Assembly (NCBI RefSeq): GCF_019972315.1
Contig: NZ_BLIZ01000001.1
Location: 1,438,513-1,502,512 of the forward strand
Origin: Geobacter sp. AOG1
GTDB taxonomy: Bacteria > Desulfobacterota > Desulfuromonadia > Geobacterales > Geobacteraceae
Length of the DNA: 64,000 nucleotides
Direction: 5' to 3'
In this document: piece by piece, positions 17,285 to 26,828 of the stretch
Numbering within the stretch: the stretch's first letter is position 1
Layout of the letters: every line of letters starts with the position of its first letter
Translations under genes and position numbers: made by a program
The notes under the pieces: generated by a model
Database searches by the model: none
What the model was told of the DNA's origin: nothing
Seen by the model: only the letters and a program-made list of their open reading frames with translations

Positions 17285-17301
17285 AACAACTCCTTTTATG
17301 A

Positions 17302-17368
17302 GGGCACTAGGCAATGGACAATAGGCTCGGGGGAAACCCCATAGCCCATAGCCCATTGTCTAGTGCCC
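17302..17368. repeat. Intercistronic quasi-palindrome A
   Basis: Arms GGGCACTAGGCAATGG (17302-17317) and CCATTGTCTAGTGCCC (17353-17368) pair at 15 of 16 positions. Between them lie tandem units ATAGCCC ATAGCCC. It fills the hemA-hemC gap, so it is transcribed as part of the operon and would fold into a long hairpin. Confidence 0.65.
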
Positions 17369-17372
17369 GATA

Positions 17373-18683
17373 TTATTCTTCCAGTTCTCCCAGCTCTTCA
17401 GTTTCTGGTTGCTGTGCCGCCATTTCCAGGTCGAACAGGTTGCGGAGGGCATCCACGTAAAGGTCGGTGCGGCCCCCCTGTCCAGCCCGCTTGAGGAGGC
17501 TGGTCGGCTGGTGGAGGAGCTTGTTGATGATGGCGGCGGTGCACGCCTCCAGTCTCTTTTGCTCTTCCGGTTCGATATCCTTCCAGTTGGCAAGGGTCTT
17601 CCCCAGTTCTACCTGGCGTACCTCCTCGAACTTGCCCCGGAGCGCCACGATGGTCGGGGTGGCGTCCAGGGTGGAGAGCCATTTGAAGAACTGGCCGATC
17701 TCCTGGTCGATGATGGCCTCGGCCTTCTGGGCTTCCCTGTTCCGCTGCTCCAGGTTGGTGGCCACCACCCCCTGGAGGTCGTCCATGTCGTAGAGGTAGA
17801 CGTTGGGTACCTTGTTGACCCGGGAATCGATGTCCCGCGGCACCGCGATGTCGATGAAGAACATCGGTTTCTGCCGGCGGCGGCGAATCACCTCTTCCAC
17901 GTCCTTCGGGCCGATGATGTGGTGGGGGGCGCCGGTGGAGGAGAGGATGATATCCGCCTTGTGGAGCTGGTCGAACAGTTCCTCGAAGTTGACCGCCTTG
18001 CCGTCGAATTCTTCGGCCAACTTCACGGCCCGCTCGTAGGTCCGGTTGGTAACCATGACGCCGCGGACGCCGTTGTTGAGGAAGTGCTTGGCGGCCAGTT
18101 CGCACATTTCGCCGGCGCCGATGAGCATGACGGTCTTGTCCGACAGGTCGCCGAAGATCTTTTTGGCCAGTTCCACGGCGGCGAAGGATACTGACACGGC
18201 GGAGGAGGCGATTTTAGTTTCGGTGCGGACCCGCTTCGCCACGGAAAAGGCCTTGTGGAGGAAACGGTTGAGGATGATGCCGGAACTCTTATACTCGGCA
18301 GCGTAGCCGTAGGCAGTCTTGATCTGTCCCAGGATCTGGGGCTCGCCCACGACCATGGAATCGAGGCTGGCGGCGACCCGAAAGACGTGACGGATGGCCG
18401 TTTCGCCGTGATAACTGTAAAGGTGCGGTTCCAGGGCCTCCATGGGGATGTGGTGATAATCGGTCAGGAAACGCTTGATGCGGGCTATCCCGCCGGCGAT
18501 GTCCCGGGTGGTGGCGTAGATCTCCACCCGGTTGCAGGTAGAGACGATGATCCCTTCGGTGATGTCTTCCAGCGCCACCAGTTCCCGAAGCGGCTTGTCC
18601 ATGTGGGTCGGAGCGAATGCCACCTTTTCCCGTATTTCGACGGTGGCGGTCTTGTGGGACAGTCCCACGACAACGATATTCAT
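17373..18683 (-). CDS. hemA: Glutamyl-tRNA reductase
   Basis: 436 residues from ATG 18683 ([19 protein letters not shown]). It reduces glutamyl-tRNA(Glu) to glutamate-1-semialdehyde with NADPH, the committed step of C5 tetrapyrrole synthesis. The nucleophilic Cys lies in [11 protein letters not shown], and [16 protein letters not shown] is the NADPH Rossmann motif. [12 protein letters not shown] and the C-terminal dimerisation helices are present. The frame extends upstream to 18770 but the family start and spacing to ccsA fit 18683. The gene is 13 bases downstream of ccsA. Confidence 0.97.
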   Translation of the reverse strand: MNIVVVGLSHKTATVEIREKVAFAPTHMDKPLRELVALEDITEGIIVSTCNRVEIYATTRDIAGGIARIKRFLTDYHHIPMEALEPHLYSYHGETAIRHVFRVAASLDSMVVGEPQILGQIKTAYGYAAEYKSSGIILNRFLHKAFSVAKRVRTETKIASSAVSVSFAAVELAKKIFGDLSDKTVMLIGAGEMCELAAKHFLNNGVRGVMVTNRTYERAVKLAEEFDGKAVNFEELFDQLHKADIILSSTGAPHHIIGPKDVEEVIRRRRQKPMFFIDIAVPRDIDSRVNKVPNVYLYDMDDLQGVVATNLEQRNREAQKAEAIIDQEIGQFFKWLSTLDATPTIVALRGKFEEVRQVELGKTLANWKDIEPEEQKRLEACTAAIINKLLHQPTSLLKRAGQGGRTDLYVDALRNLFDLEMAAQQPETEELGELEE

Positions 18684-18696
18684 GAGTTGGTTGCCT

Positions 18697-19512
18697 CTAC
18701 TTATAGCTGTGCAGCCCGGGGAGGAGGAGATTGACCCCGAGGAAGGTGAACAGCATGACGAAAAAGCCAATTATTGCCAGGATGGCAGCCCGACGGCCGC
18801 GCCAGCCGGTGGTGAGTCGGCCGTGGAGCAGGGCTGCATAGATGAACCAGGTTATGAGGGACCATGTTTCCTTGGGGTCCCAGCTCCAGTAGGTTCCCCA
18901 CGCGGTTTCGGCCCAGATGGCGCCGGAGATGATGGCGAACGTGAGGAGCGGAAAGCCGAAGGTGAGGCAGCGGTAGTTGATCTCGTCCAGGGTATCAAGG
19001 GAGGGGAGCTTCTGGTACAGTGGGCCGAGCCGCTTGTTCTTCAGGAAATGCTCCTGGATCAGGTACATGATGGCGGCACCAAAAGCCACGGCAAAGGTGG
19101 CATAACCGAAAAAGGCCATGGTGGTGTGAACCGCCAGCCACTTGCTCTTGAGCGCCGGGTTGAGGGGCGCGATGGCGCTCGGAAAGAGGGCCGAGATGAG
19201 CAGGATGACCAGTGCCAGGGGGGTGACGAAGGAGCCGAGGATGGATACCTTGTATTTGCGTTCGAAGGCGATGAAGATGCCGACGATGGCCAGACTGAAG
19301 AAAGAAAGGGACTCGTGGAGGTTGGTGATGGGGGTGTGCCCCGCCTCCAGGTAGCGATCGAGGGTGAACATGCAGTGAATGATGAATCCGCCGGAGATGA
19401 CCCAGTGGGAAATGCGACCGAGGGTCGGGCGAGGCTTGAAGAGATAGAAGAGGTACGTCAGGGTGGCCAGAAAGTAGGCCCCCATAGTCAGGTTGAAGAG
19501 CAAGGCGTTCAT
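18697..19512 (-). CDS. ccsA: CcsA/HemX-type cytochrome c assembly protein
   Basis: 271 residues with about eight hydrophobic helices. The tryptophan-rich signature [18 protein letters not shown], with flanking His residues, is the heme-handling WWD-type motif of System II cytochrome c biogenesis (CcsA/ResC). Such proteins export heme and attach it to apocytochromes at the outer face of the inner membrane. In hem operons the same fold is annotated HemX. Start overlaps the sirC stop by four bases. Placement with heme synthesis genes and near thioredoxin-like genes fits a cytochrome-rich organism. Confidence 0.9.
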   Translation of the reverse strand: MNALLFNLTMGAYFLATLTYLFYLFKPRPTLGRISHWVISGGFIIHCMFTLDRYLEAGHTPITNLHESLSFFSLAIVGIFIAFERKYKVSILGSFVTPLALVILLISALFPSAIAPLNPALKSKWLAVHTTMAFFGYATFAVAFGAAIMYLIQEHFLKNKRLGPLYQKLPSLDTLDEINYRCLTFGFPLLTFAIISGAIWAETAWGTYWSWDPKETWSLITWFIYAALLHGRLTTGWRGRRAAILAIIGFFVMLFTFLGVNLLLPGLHSYK

Positions 19513-20183
19513 GAAGTCTCCCGTTCCCGTATCCCGAGCTCGGCCAGGGTGAAGCCCGGCCCGAAGATGTCCGCCAGGATGGTATCCAGTGCGGCTGGGG
19601 GCTGGCTTTTCAGGAGTAGTGGCAGGTCGTGGTCGAGCAAGGCATTGAAAAGCTCTTTATTGTATGCGGTGTTACCCTTTTCCGTCAATAGCTTTTCGCG
19701 GATTGCCCCAAGGAGTTCCAGAGCGGCACCGTATTCCCAGCCGAATCGCTCAGTCAGCTCTGTCCGGAGCCGGGCGGCCAGGGCGGGGCTTTTGCCGCCC
19801 GTGGAGATGGCGATGAGGAGGTCGCCCCGACGGACCACGGCCGGCGTAGCGAAGGTGGAAAGCTCAGGTGCGTCCACGATGTTGGCCAGAATGCCGCGGG
19901 TTGCGGCCTCCTCTGCGACGGCCCGGTTGACAGAGGCGTCGCCGGTGGCGGCAAACGCCAGGTGGACGCCGTCCAAGTCGCCGGGACGGTATGCACGGGA
20001 CCGATGATCGATCCGCCCTTCCCTGCAAAGGCCTTCCAGTGTGGGGTCGAGGTCAGGTGCGATGACGGTCACCCGTGCTCCAGCCGCCAGGAGCCCCTCG
20101 CATTTGCGGGCGGCAACTGCACCTCCGCCGATGATGGCGGTCCGCCGGCCGGCGAGGACGAGATTGACCGGATAGTGCCGCAT
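19509..20183 (-). CDS. sirC: Precorrin-2 dehydrogenase / sirohydrochlorin ferrochelatase-type protein
   Basis: 224 residues of the CysG N-terminal/Met8p family. The NAD site is TAIIGGGAVAARKCEGLL and the catalytic block is FAATGDASVNRAVAEEA with ANIVDAPELSTFATPAVV; STGGKSPALAARLR is also typical. It oxidises precorrin-2 to sirohydrochlorin, and Met8p-like members can also insert iron to make siroheme. It is the first gene of the operon and works downstream of the CobA domain encoded later in the same operon. Siroheme has a user nearby: the small sulfite reductase at 26829-27500. Confidence 0.93.
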   Translation of the reverse strand: MRHYPVNLVLAGRRTAIIGGGAVAARKCEGLLAAGARVTVIAPDLDPTLEGLCREGRIDHRSRAYRPGDLDGVHLAFAATGDASVNRAVAEEAATRGILANIVDAPELSTFATPAVVRRGDLLIAISTGGKSPALAARLRTELTERFGWEYGAALELLGAIREKLLTEKGNTAYNKELFNALLDHDLPLLLKSQPPAALDTILADIFGPGFTLAELGIRERETS

Positions 20184-20407
20184 TCATAGCCTCCTTGAAG
20201 GTATCGTTATACTGCTGCTTCTTGGTCCGGTACTGGATCATTTATAGCACCCTTGGGTGCGGGGATGTCAACCGATTATCACCGTTGCTGCGGGGGGTGG
20301 TAGAGCCCTCTTCATACGCCGGTGGCGGGGAATTACCACTTGCATTTTTCCCCCGTATGGTTAATATTGAGACAATCCATATTATGAGATTAAAGGAGAA
20401 ACAGCGC

Positions 20408-20737
20408 ATGGCCAGCGAAAAGGTGTGTACGTTCGGGGATGATAATTTTGAGACTGACGTGCTCCAGGCCGGAGTGCCGGTTCTGGTTGATTTCTGGGCG
20501 ACCTGGTGCGCACCCTGCAAGGCGATCGCACCCTTGGTCGACGCCATTGCCGACGAATATGACGGGAAGGTGAAGGTCGGCAAGGTGAACGTGGATGACA
20601 ACCCTGCAACTCCTGGCAAGTACGGGGTCCGCGGCATCCCGACGGTGATCCTGTTCAAGGATGGCAAGGTGGTCGACCAGGTGGTGGGGGCCGTCCCCAA
20701 GGCCCAACTGGAAGCGCTCATCAAGAAAGCCCTCTAG
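20408..20737 (+). CDS. trxA: Thioredoxin
   Basis: 109 residues from ATG 20408, which follows AAAGGAG; the longer frame from 20195 lacks a ribosome site. Active site WCAPC in VLVDFWATWCAPCKAIAP, cis-Pro in GIPTVILF. It is a cytoplasmic disulfide reductase, with no signal peptide. It is 16 bases upstream of a membrane-targeted TlpA/ResA-like gene, suggesting a cytoplasmic/periplasmic thiol pair, and is divergent from the sirC-hemB operon. Confidence 0.95.
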   Translation: MASEKVCTFGDDNFETDVLQAGVPVLVDFWATWCAPCKAIAPLVDAIADEYDGKVKVGKVNVDDNPATPGKYGVRGIPTVILFKDGKVVDQVVGAVPKAQLEALIKKAL

Positions 20738-20753
20738 GGGAAAGGCCGTAAGC

Positions 20754-21263
20754 GTGAAATTTCCCAAGCTTTTCAGCCTCTTCTTGGCCCTTGTAACGGC
20801 GTCTCTTCTTTCGCCCGTTGGGGCGAACGCCGTCCTGCAGAAGGGGGATCCGGCTCCGCCCATAAAGGTAACGACGACGTCCGGCCAGCAGGTGACCCTC
20901 GCCAATTACCGGGGGCACGTACTGGTCATGGATTTCTTTGCCACCTGGTGCGTACCCTGCCGCGATTCCATTCCCCATCTCGTGGAACTCAACCGCAAAT
21001 TCGGCAAGCAGGGGCTTCAGATCCTCGGCATGAGTGTGGACGATGGTGGAGACAAGATCGTGAAGGAGTTCGTCGTCAGCAAACGACTCAACTATCCTGT
21101 CGCTTTGGTCGACGAGGACCTGCAGATCGAGTATGGCCTTCGCTCCGTACCCACCATTTTCATCATCAGCAAGAAGGGGGTTGTTGCGGAACGCTTCCAG
21201 GGATTCAACGAGGACATCTCCCGGAAGATGGATGCTGTAATCGTGAAGTTGCTTGCGGAATAG
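20754..21263 (+). CDS. TlpA/ResA-like thiol-disulfide oxidoreductase
   Basis: 169 residues from GTG 20754. The signal (FSLFLALVTASLLSPVGANA) directs it to the periplasm. The thioredoxin fold has active site WCVPC in FFATWCVPCRDSIPH, the peroxiredoxin/TlpA-type MSVDDGGDKIVKEFV and cis-Pro in SVPTIFI. ResA-like proteins keep apocytochrome CxxCH cysteines reduced for heme attachment; proximity to ccsA supports that role here. The ribosome site is weak (GGGGAAAGG). Ends at a terminator shared with the convergent uvrC. Confidence 0.9.
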   Translation: MKFPKLFSLFLALVTASLLSPVGANAVLQKGDPAPPIKVTTTSGQQVTLANYRGHVLVMDFFATWCVPCRDSIPHLVELNRKFGKQGLQILGMSVDDGGDKIVKEFVVSKRLNYPVALVDEDLQIEYGLRSVPTIFIISKKGVVAERFQGFNEDISRKMDAVIVKLLAE

Positions 21264-21293
21264 GTTCCGGGGATACCGGAACGGGAAGAAAGG

Positions 21294-21331
21294 AAAAGGC
21301 GGTGCCGAATCAGGCGCCGCCTTTTTTGTTG
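21294..21331 (+). terminator. Terminator of trxA-tlpA
   Basis: Stem AAAAGGCGGTGCC (21294-21306) with GGCGCCGCCTTTT (21313-21325), one G-U pair, then T residues. The 3' arm overlaps the last codons of convergent uvrC. Confidence 0.82.
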
Positions 21332-23151
21332 TTCACAAGTTGGAGATGGATAGCCCGTGCCAGTTCGCCGGTGATGCCCGGAACGCCGGCGAGTTCTTCC
21401 ATCGTCGCCTCTCCCATCCGCTTCAGGCTGCCGAAATGCTTGAGGAGCGACTTTTTGCGGACGGGACCTATGCCCGGAATGTTGTCGAGTTCAGACGTCA
21501 GGGATGTTTTGCTGCGGAGTGTCTTGTGGTACGTGATGGCGAAACGGTGGGCTTCGTCCCGGATACGGGCCAGGAGCAGCAGTGTGGGGGAGTTCTGGCG
21601 GAGTACAACGGGGTTCTTTCTGCCGGGGAGAAAGACCCGCTCATCGCTCTTGCTGATCTCCGCGGCTGCCATTTCCCGGGTAACCCTGCTTTTGGCCAGC
21701 GAGGCTGCTGCCACATCGTCGATCCCGAGTTCACGAAGGACCGCAGTCAGTACGCTGAGCTGGCCGCGTCCCCCGTCGATGATAATGAGGTCAGGGAGTT
21801 CTCCCTTTTCCGGCATATGCCGGAACCGGCGGTGAAGGACTTCATGGAGCATGGCGAAGTCATCGGCACCGGAGACGCTTCTGATGCGATACCGGCGGTA
21901 ATTTGCCTTGTCCGGTTTCCCGTCCGCGAAGGCGACACCGCTTCCTACCGCTTCCCCCCCCTGGAGATTGGATATGTCATAGCATTCGATCCGTCGGGGC
22001 AGGCAGGGTAGATGGAGACGTTCCTGCAGCTCAGCGAGAATTGTGTGAGAATCGGCGGCGCGCTGCTCCTTATCCCGGGCGGAGGTGATGGCGTTCTTCT
22101 CCGCAAGTCTCACCAGTTCCAGCTTGGTGCCGCGGAGGGGGTGGGTGACCGCTACCCGTTTCCCCCGCTTTTCCCCTAGGAATTCCGCAAAAGCGTCGCT
22201 TTCCGGCAGGGGGAGGGGGACGAGTAGTTCATCGGGAATCATGACCTCGCCGCTGTAGTACTCACGGAGAAAGGAAGCGATCCCTTCGGCGTCGTCCAGT
22301 TCCCAGGCAAGGGAGTAGCTCCGACTGCCGATGAGGCTGCCACCGCGGATGAAGAGGAGAGAGAGTTCCATCCGGTTCCCTTCCCGGTGAAAGCCCACGA
22401 CGTCCGCATCGCCGACGTGGCTAACCATCTTCTGCTTTTCCACGGTCACCCGGATGGCCTGGAGCAGGTCGCGATAGCGAGCCGCTGTCTCGTATTCCTC
22501 CTTGCCCGCCGCTGTCGCCATCCTTTGTTGGAACAGTCGGACCAGTTCGCTACTTCTCCCCGATAGGAAGAGCGTTGCCCCGTCCACGAGCGCTGCGTAA
22601 TCCTGAGGAGAGATGAGCCCGTGGCAGGGGGCAGAACATTGTCTGATCTGGTAAAAGAGGCAGGGGCGCCGGCGCCGCCGGCATGTCTCCAGCGGATAGT
22701 GGCGCAGGGGGAATATCTTGTAGAGCTGCTTCAGTACCTCGCGGGCAGCGGCGGCCGATGCGTAGGGGCCGAAATAACGGGCGCCATCCCGAGGGACTTT
22801 GCGCACGATGCCAAGGCGGGGGAATTCCTCGGTCGGATCAAGGCGGAGGGAGAAGTAGGTCTTGTCGTCCCGCAGGTTGAAGTTGTAGCGGGGGCGGTAC
22901 TGCTTGATGAGGGTGTTTTCAAGGATAAGCGCTTCTTTTTCGGTGTCGGTAACGATTACCTGGATGTCCGCTACCCGCTCCATGAGAAAACGTATGTGGT
23001 ACCGGGCATCGCGGGCGGCGGTGAAGTAGGAGCGAACCCGCTTTTTCAGTTCCCGGGCCTTGCCGACGTAGAGCACCTGGCCGTCTTTTCCCTTCATCAG
23101 GTAGACACCGGGTGCGGATGGCAGGTTGTTGATTCTGGCGCTGTCCAGCAT
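21310..23151 (-). CDS. uvrC: UvrABC excinuclease subunit C
   Basis: 613 residues, normal for UvrC. N-terminal GIY-YIG nuclease (APGVYLM, then [18 protein letters not shown]) makes the 3' incision; a UVR motif near residues 200-235 contacts UvrB; the RNase-H-like half ([30 protein letters not shown]) makes the 5' incision; the C-terminal helix-hairpin-helix pair ([30 protein letters not shown]) binds DNA. It is separate from uvrB (29640-31634), which is usual. Confidence 0.97.
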   Translation of the reverse strand: MLDSARINNLPSAPGVYLMKGKDGQVLYVGKARELKKRVRSYFTAARDARYHIRFLMERVADIQVIVTDTEKEALILENTLIKQYRPRYNFNLRDDKTYFSLRLDPTEEFPRLGIVRKVPRDGARYFGPYASAAAAREVLKQLYKIFPLRHYPLETCRRRRRPCLFYQIRQCSAPCHGLISPQDYAALVDGATLFLSGRSSELVRLFQQRMATAAGKEEYETAARYRDLLQAIRVTVEKQKMVSHVGDADVVGFHREGNRMELSLLFIRGGSLIGSRSYSLAWELDDAEGIASFLREYYSGEVMIPDELLVPLPLPESDAFAEFLGEKRGKRVAVTHPLRGTKLELVRLAEKNAITSARDKEQRAADSHTILAELQERLHLPCLPRRIECYDISNLQGGEAVGSGVAFADGKPDKANYRRYRIRSVSGADDFAMLHEVLHRRFRHMPEKGELPDLIIIDGGRGQLSVLTAVLRELGIDDVAAASLAKSRVTREMAAAEISKSDERVFLPGRKNPVVLRQNSPTLLLLARIRDEAHRFAITYHKTLRSKTSLTSELDNIPGIGPVRKKSLLKHFGSLKRMGEATMEELAGVPGITGELARAIHLQLVNNKKGGA

Positions 23152-23293
23152 CTGCCAAGTATAGCGGCATTAGCCTTCTGCTGCAAAGGGTTTTCCTGGT
23201 CAGGACGGGCACCGGCGGACTCTTGCCCGCCGTCGGTGGGTTTTTCAGGTGATTTTACGTGGGGTTAGGGGGCGCCCACGCCTGTATTCACCG

Positions 23294-23322
23294 TTGACAA
23301 GCCCTGTTTATGATGGTATGTA
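23294..23322 (+). promoter_or_regulatory. Candidate sigma-70 promoter
   Basis: TTGACA (23294-23299), 17-base spacer, TATGTA (23317-23322), 55 bases before the GTG start at 23377. Confidence 0.55.
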
Positions 23323-23376
23323 TCCATAACAATTTTCTACCCACTCGTCCCATACCGGATTGGAAAGGTTAACCCC

Positions 23377-26052
23377 GTGGATTTCTTAAATATTTTCCGC
23401 GCTGCAGTCTGCAGATGCCTCGTGGGGGTTATGCTCGTAACCTCGCTGTTTGCCAATCCCGTCTTCGCCCTTGATTCGGAAGATTCCCAGATTTTCATCA
23501 CTGGCTTCAACGCGTATCAGAAAAGGGATTACCAGGGAGCCATTGACAAGATGTCCCTCGTGCTCCAGAAATACCCCGACACGCCGCTGCGCGACATGGC
23601 CATCTTCTGGCTTGCGCGGGCCAATTACAAGGCCGGTAACGAGAAGGACGCCGCCCGGTATATGGCCCAGTTCCTGCGCGAATATCCCGACAGCCCTCTC
23701 AAGGGGACCGTGGAAGACACTTTGCTGCAGAGCGCGGCCCGTTATGAGAAGGGGGAACCGGTCCTTGCGGCGGGACAGGATAAAGCCGCGGCCGAGAAGC
23801 TGGTGGCGGAGAAGGCCGAGGCAGAGCGCCAGGCGGCGAAGAAGACGGAACTGGAACGATTGACGGCCCAGAAAGCCGAGGCCGACCGGCTGGCGGCTGA
23901 GCAGGCTGCGACTGCACAGGCGGCAGCGGCAAAGCTCGCTGCGGACCAGGTAGCAGCAAAGGCTGCCCAGCAGAAGGCTGCGGCGGACCGGCTGATTGCA
24001 GAACAGGCAGCCGCCCAGAAACTGGCTGCAGAGAAGGCCGAGGCAGAGCGCCAGGCGGCGCGGCTGGCGGCACAAAAGGCTGAATCTGACCGGCTGGCGG
24101 CTGAGCAAGCGGCAGCGGCACAGGCGGCTGCCGCGAAGCTGGCTGCAGACCAGGTAGTCGCGAAAGCTGCCCAGGAGAAGGCCGAGGCGGACCGGCTGAT
24201 TGCAGAACAGGCAGCCGCTGAGAAGTTGGCTGCAGAGAAGGCCGAGGCAGAGCGCCAGGTGGCGAGGAAGACGGAACTGGAGCGGCTGGCGGCACAAAAG
24301 GCAGAAGCCGATCGGCTAGCGGCTGAACAAGTGACAGCTGCGCAGGCGTCTGCCGAGAAGGTTGCCCTGACGGTGCCCCCGGCACCGGTGTCTCCGATAG
24401 CTACCACTCCGGCCGTTGTGCCCGCGCCACATTCCGATGCTATGCGTGAAAAGGCGATCGCCGAGTACAAGAACGTGATCGACCGCTATCCCGGCACCAC
24501 GGCAGCCGTTTCGGCCGCAACAAAGCTGAAAACCTTCGGGATCGTCTATCCGCCGGTATCGGCCGTTGCGTCGCCTGCGGTTCGGCCGGGAGAAAAGGCC
24601 CAGATACTCACCCTCGAAGTAGACCAGTCGTCCGCCATGACCTTCAACCTTCTTCCCATGGAGCAGAGTTCCGTGGTGGGGAAACGAGTTATCATTCCGT
24701 TCGAAGTGTCGAACAGGGGTAACGGGGTGGACAATTTCGCATTCGAGTCGGGCTTCCCTGCCGAATTCAAGGCCCAGTTCGCTTCTGCCGCCGAGATGAA
24801 CGTCCCCCTCGGCAGCACCCCCCAACTAGCGCCAGGGGAAAGTTTCCGGGGCGTTGTGGGAATTACCATTCCGCAGGGAGCCATAGACGGGCAGAAGATC
24901 TCTTATCCGATCCGCCTCAACTCGCAGGCTACCCCGGAAGTATCCCAGACACGCCAGGTCTCGCTGGTTGCTTCCGCGCCGCTCCTGCGGGCGGTCATCA
25001 AGGGAGACAAGGGGCTGGTTCTTCCTGGCGAAAAAGTCACGTACCGAATTGCCCTTCTCAATATCGGCACCTCGGCGGCAGCCAGTGTGACCATGCGGCT
25101 TAACTATCCTCCCCAGTACGAACCGGTGGATTTTGCCGGGGCCGGCTTCCGCAAGGATGTCAATGGTGTACTGGAGCACGACCCGCTGCGGATCAATTCC
25201 GGCGAGAGCAAGGAATTCAACCTGGTATTCAAGCTGAAGGATGAAGCCATAGCCAGGCAGGAACTGTTCCTCAGGTGCGACACGGTTAACAATGAACTCG
25301 ATACCCGGGATTCATTCATTTCCACGGCGGCCCTCGTCCAGGGAGTGAGCGGCGTTGCCGTGCGCACCACGGCGGGCAAGGTGGCGGCCATACCGGGCCA
25401 GACGGTTACCATCCCTCTGGTGGTGACCAATACAGGGAATCTTACGGAAAATATCGAAGTGAAGCTCGATCTTCCGGCGAATCTGCGGGGAACACTCTTT
25501 CACGATCTGAACCGGGACGGGATCCGGCAGGTCAATGAGCCTGCCATTACCCGGACTCCCTCACTCTCTCCCAAGGAAGAGGCCTACCTGCTCCTGGAAG
25601 TGGCGACTCCGTCGACCGTGAACGACGGTTCCGAGGCGCGCCTCGGCCTGGTGTTCGTGCCGGAGAGTGAGCGGAGCAAGCAGGCGGTTCTGAATGCGCT
25701 CGTGGTATTTACCCGGCCAGTGGTGGAAATGGTCATGTCGGGCAAGGGTGGGAAGCTGAAGCCGGGGGATGTGTCGTCCTTCGAACTGACCGGCGTCAAC
25801 CGAGGGTCGCTGCTGGCCCGAGTGGTGGAGATGCGGAGCTCCATGCCGGCAAACCTCGAACTGGTCACGTCCGAGCCCCCCGTTTCGGGGGGACAGGACG
25901 GGAACTACCTCTGGAGATTCGCGGAGCTGGGTGCAGGAGAGAAGAAGGTGGTGAAGGTGACGTTCAAGGTGAAGCAGGGGATTGCGGTCGGTACCAGCAT
26001 CCAGGTGAAGAACACCATAACCTATGAAGATCCACTGGGGAACGGGTACTAA
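23377..26052 (+). CDS. Large secreted TolA-like coiled-coil protein with beta domains
   Basis: 891 residues. A signal peptide ends near ANPVFA (about residue 32). Residues 35-125 are TPR/YbgF-like helices (AYQKRDYQGAIDKMSLVLQKYPDTPL). Residues about 128-330 form a highly charged Ala/Glu/Lys coiled coil with three long repeats. A second short TPR-like unit (AIAEYKNVIDRYPG) follows. From about 400 to the end there are tandem beta-sandwich modules of the CARDB/DUF11 kind (NRGNGVDNF, ITLNIGTSAA-like VTYRIALLNIGTSAA, VTNTGNLTENIEVKLDLP). The whole suggests a periplasm-spanning or surface scaffold. GTG 23377 follows GGAAAGG. It overlaps the LysM gene by one base. No named family is recognised for the full protein. 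Confidence 0.8.
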   Translation: MDFLNIFRAAVCRCLVGVMLVTSLFANPVFALDSEDSQIFITGFNAYQKRDYQGAIDKMSLVLQKYPDTPLRDMAIFWLARANYKAGNEKDAARYMAQFLREYPDSPLKGTVEDTLLQSAARYEKGEPVLAAGQDKAAAEKLVAEKAEAERQAAKKTELERLTAQKAEADRLAAEQAATAQAAAAKLAADQVAAKAAQQKAAADRLIAEQAAAQKLAAEKAEAERQAARLAAQKAESDRLAAEQAAAAQAAAAKLAADQVVAKAAQEKAEADRLIAEQAAAEKLAAEKAEAERQVARKTELERLAAQKAEADRLAAEQVTAAQASAEKVALTVPPAPVSPIATTPAVVPAPHSDAMREKAIAEYKNVIDRYPGTTAAVSAATKLKTFGIVYPPVSAVASPAVRPGEKAQILTLEVDQSSAMTFNLLPMEQSSVVGKRVIIPFEVSNRGNGVDNFAFESGFPAEFKAQFASAAEMNVPLGSTPQLAPGESFRGVVGITIPQGAIDGQKISYPIRLNSQATPEVSQTRQVSLVASAPLLRAVIKGDKGLVLPGEKVTYRIALLNIGTSAAASVTMRLNYPPQYEPVDFAGAGFRKDVNGVLEHDPLRINSGESKEFNLVFKLKDEAIARQELFLRCDTVNNELDTRDSFISTAALVQGVSGVAVRTTAGKVAAIPGQTVTIPLVVTNTGNLTENIEVKLDLPANLRGTLFHDLNRDGIRQVNEPAITRTPSLSPKEEAYLLLEVATPSTVNDGSEARLGLVFVPESERSKQAVLNALVVFTRPVVEMVMSGKGGKLKPGDVSSFELTGVNRGSLLARVVEMRSSMPANLELVTSEPPVSGGQDGNYLWRFAELGAGEKKVVKVTFKVKQGIAVGTSIQVKNTITYEDPLGNGY
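23809..24360 (+). repeat. Internal DNA repeats encoding the coiled coil
   Basis: The string GAGAAGGCCGAGGCAGAGCG recurs at 23809, 24031 and 24235, within longer near-identical segments of 222 and 204 bases. The repeats keep frame and code for alternating KAEAERQ/LAAEQ-type blocks. Unequal crossing-over could change the coil length. Confidence 0.8.
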
Positions 26053-26741
26053 TGGAAACCAATCGCAGAGTGTTCATGCTGATGTTGCTGCTGGCGGGGA
26101 CGCCGGCACTGGCCATGGCGGCGGACGAGTATAATCTCTATACCCCTCACAAGGTTGCCTCGGGGCAGGCTCCCTCCTCACCGGCTGAAGGTGTCCTGAC
26201 CAGGACCATCACCATCAAGCGTGGCGATACCCTCTGGGGGCTCTCCCGGAAATATACCGGCATGGGCTCCTATTTCCCCCAGATACTTCCCTTTAACACG
26301 ATCGACAACCCCGATCTCATCTATGCCGGGGCCAGCCTGCAGGTTCCTGTTGCGCGGGGGACGTCTGCCGATGCAGCTGCCAAACCGGTTAAGGCAGTAC
26401 AACCGCCGAAGGGAACGAAAGCGACGAAGGCCGGGCATACGGCCACGTCACACAGGGAGAAGCAGCGCAAGAGAGTCGACAGGGCGGCAGCCGCTCCTCG
26501 TCATACCCCTGTTACCGCAGCGCCGGCCGTTACCGCTACCGGCACGGGTTCTCCTGCTGCCGCTCCCACTGCCGGGAGCCAGGCGGACTACCAGCGCGCT
26601 GTCACCGTTTACAAGAAGGGAGAGTACCGGGAGGCCCTGGACGCCTTTGACTTGTTCCTGGCCCGGCATCCCGATTCTCCCCTTGCTCCCGACGCAACAC
26701 TTTACCGGGCGGACTGCTACATGAAGCTCTCAGAACGCTGA
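26052..26741 (+). CDS. LysM-domain periplasmic protein with TPR tail
   Basis: 229 residues, ATG 26052 overlapping the previous stop. Signal peptide to about ALAMAADE. A LysM domain (ITIKRGDTLWGLSRKYTGMG to LIYAGASLQVP, about residues 55-105) should bind peptidoglycan glycan strands. A Lys/Ala/Thr/Pro-rich linker (about 110-180) leads to a C-terminal TPR-like helix pair (AVTVYKKGEYREALDAFDLF, PDATLYRADCYMKL) resembling the N-terminal repeats of its upstream partner. The pair probably forms a cell-wall-linked envelope complex; the exact role is unknown. Confidence 0.85.
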   Translation: METNRRVFMLMLLLAGTPALAMAADEYNLYTPHKVASGQAPSSPAEGVLTRTITIKRGDTLWGLSRKYTGMGSYFPQILPFNTIDNPDLIYAGASLQVPVARGTSADAAAKPVKAVQPPKGTKATKAGHTATSHREKQRKRVDRAAAAPRHTPVTAAPAVTATGTGSPAAAPTAGSQADYQRAVTVYKKGEYREALDAFDLFLARHPDSPLAPDATLYRADCYMKLSER

Positions 26742-26828
26742 CGTCCGCCGATCTTTCCGCGGCGGTCATGGCGGTTTCACCGTAGCCCCACCGTCATTGC
26801 ATCTCCTCTTAACCAGCCCACCCCCGGT

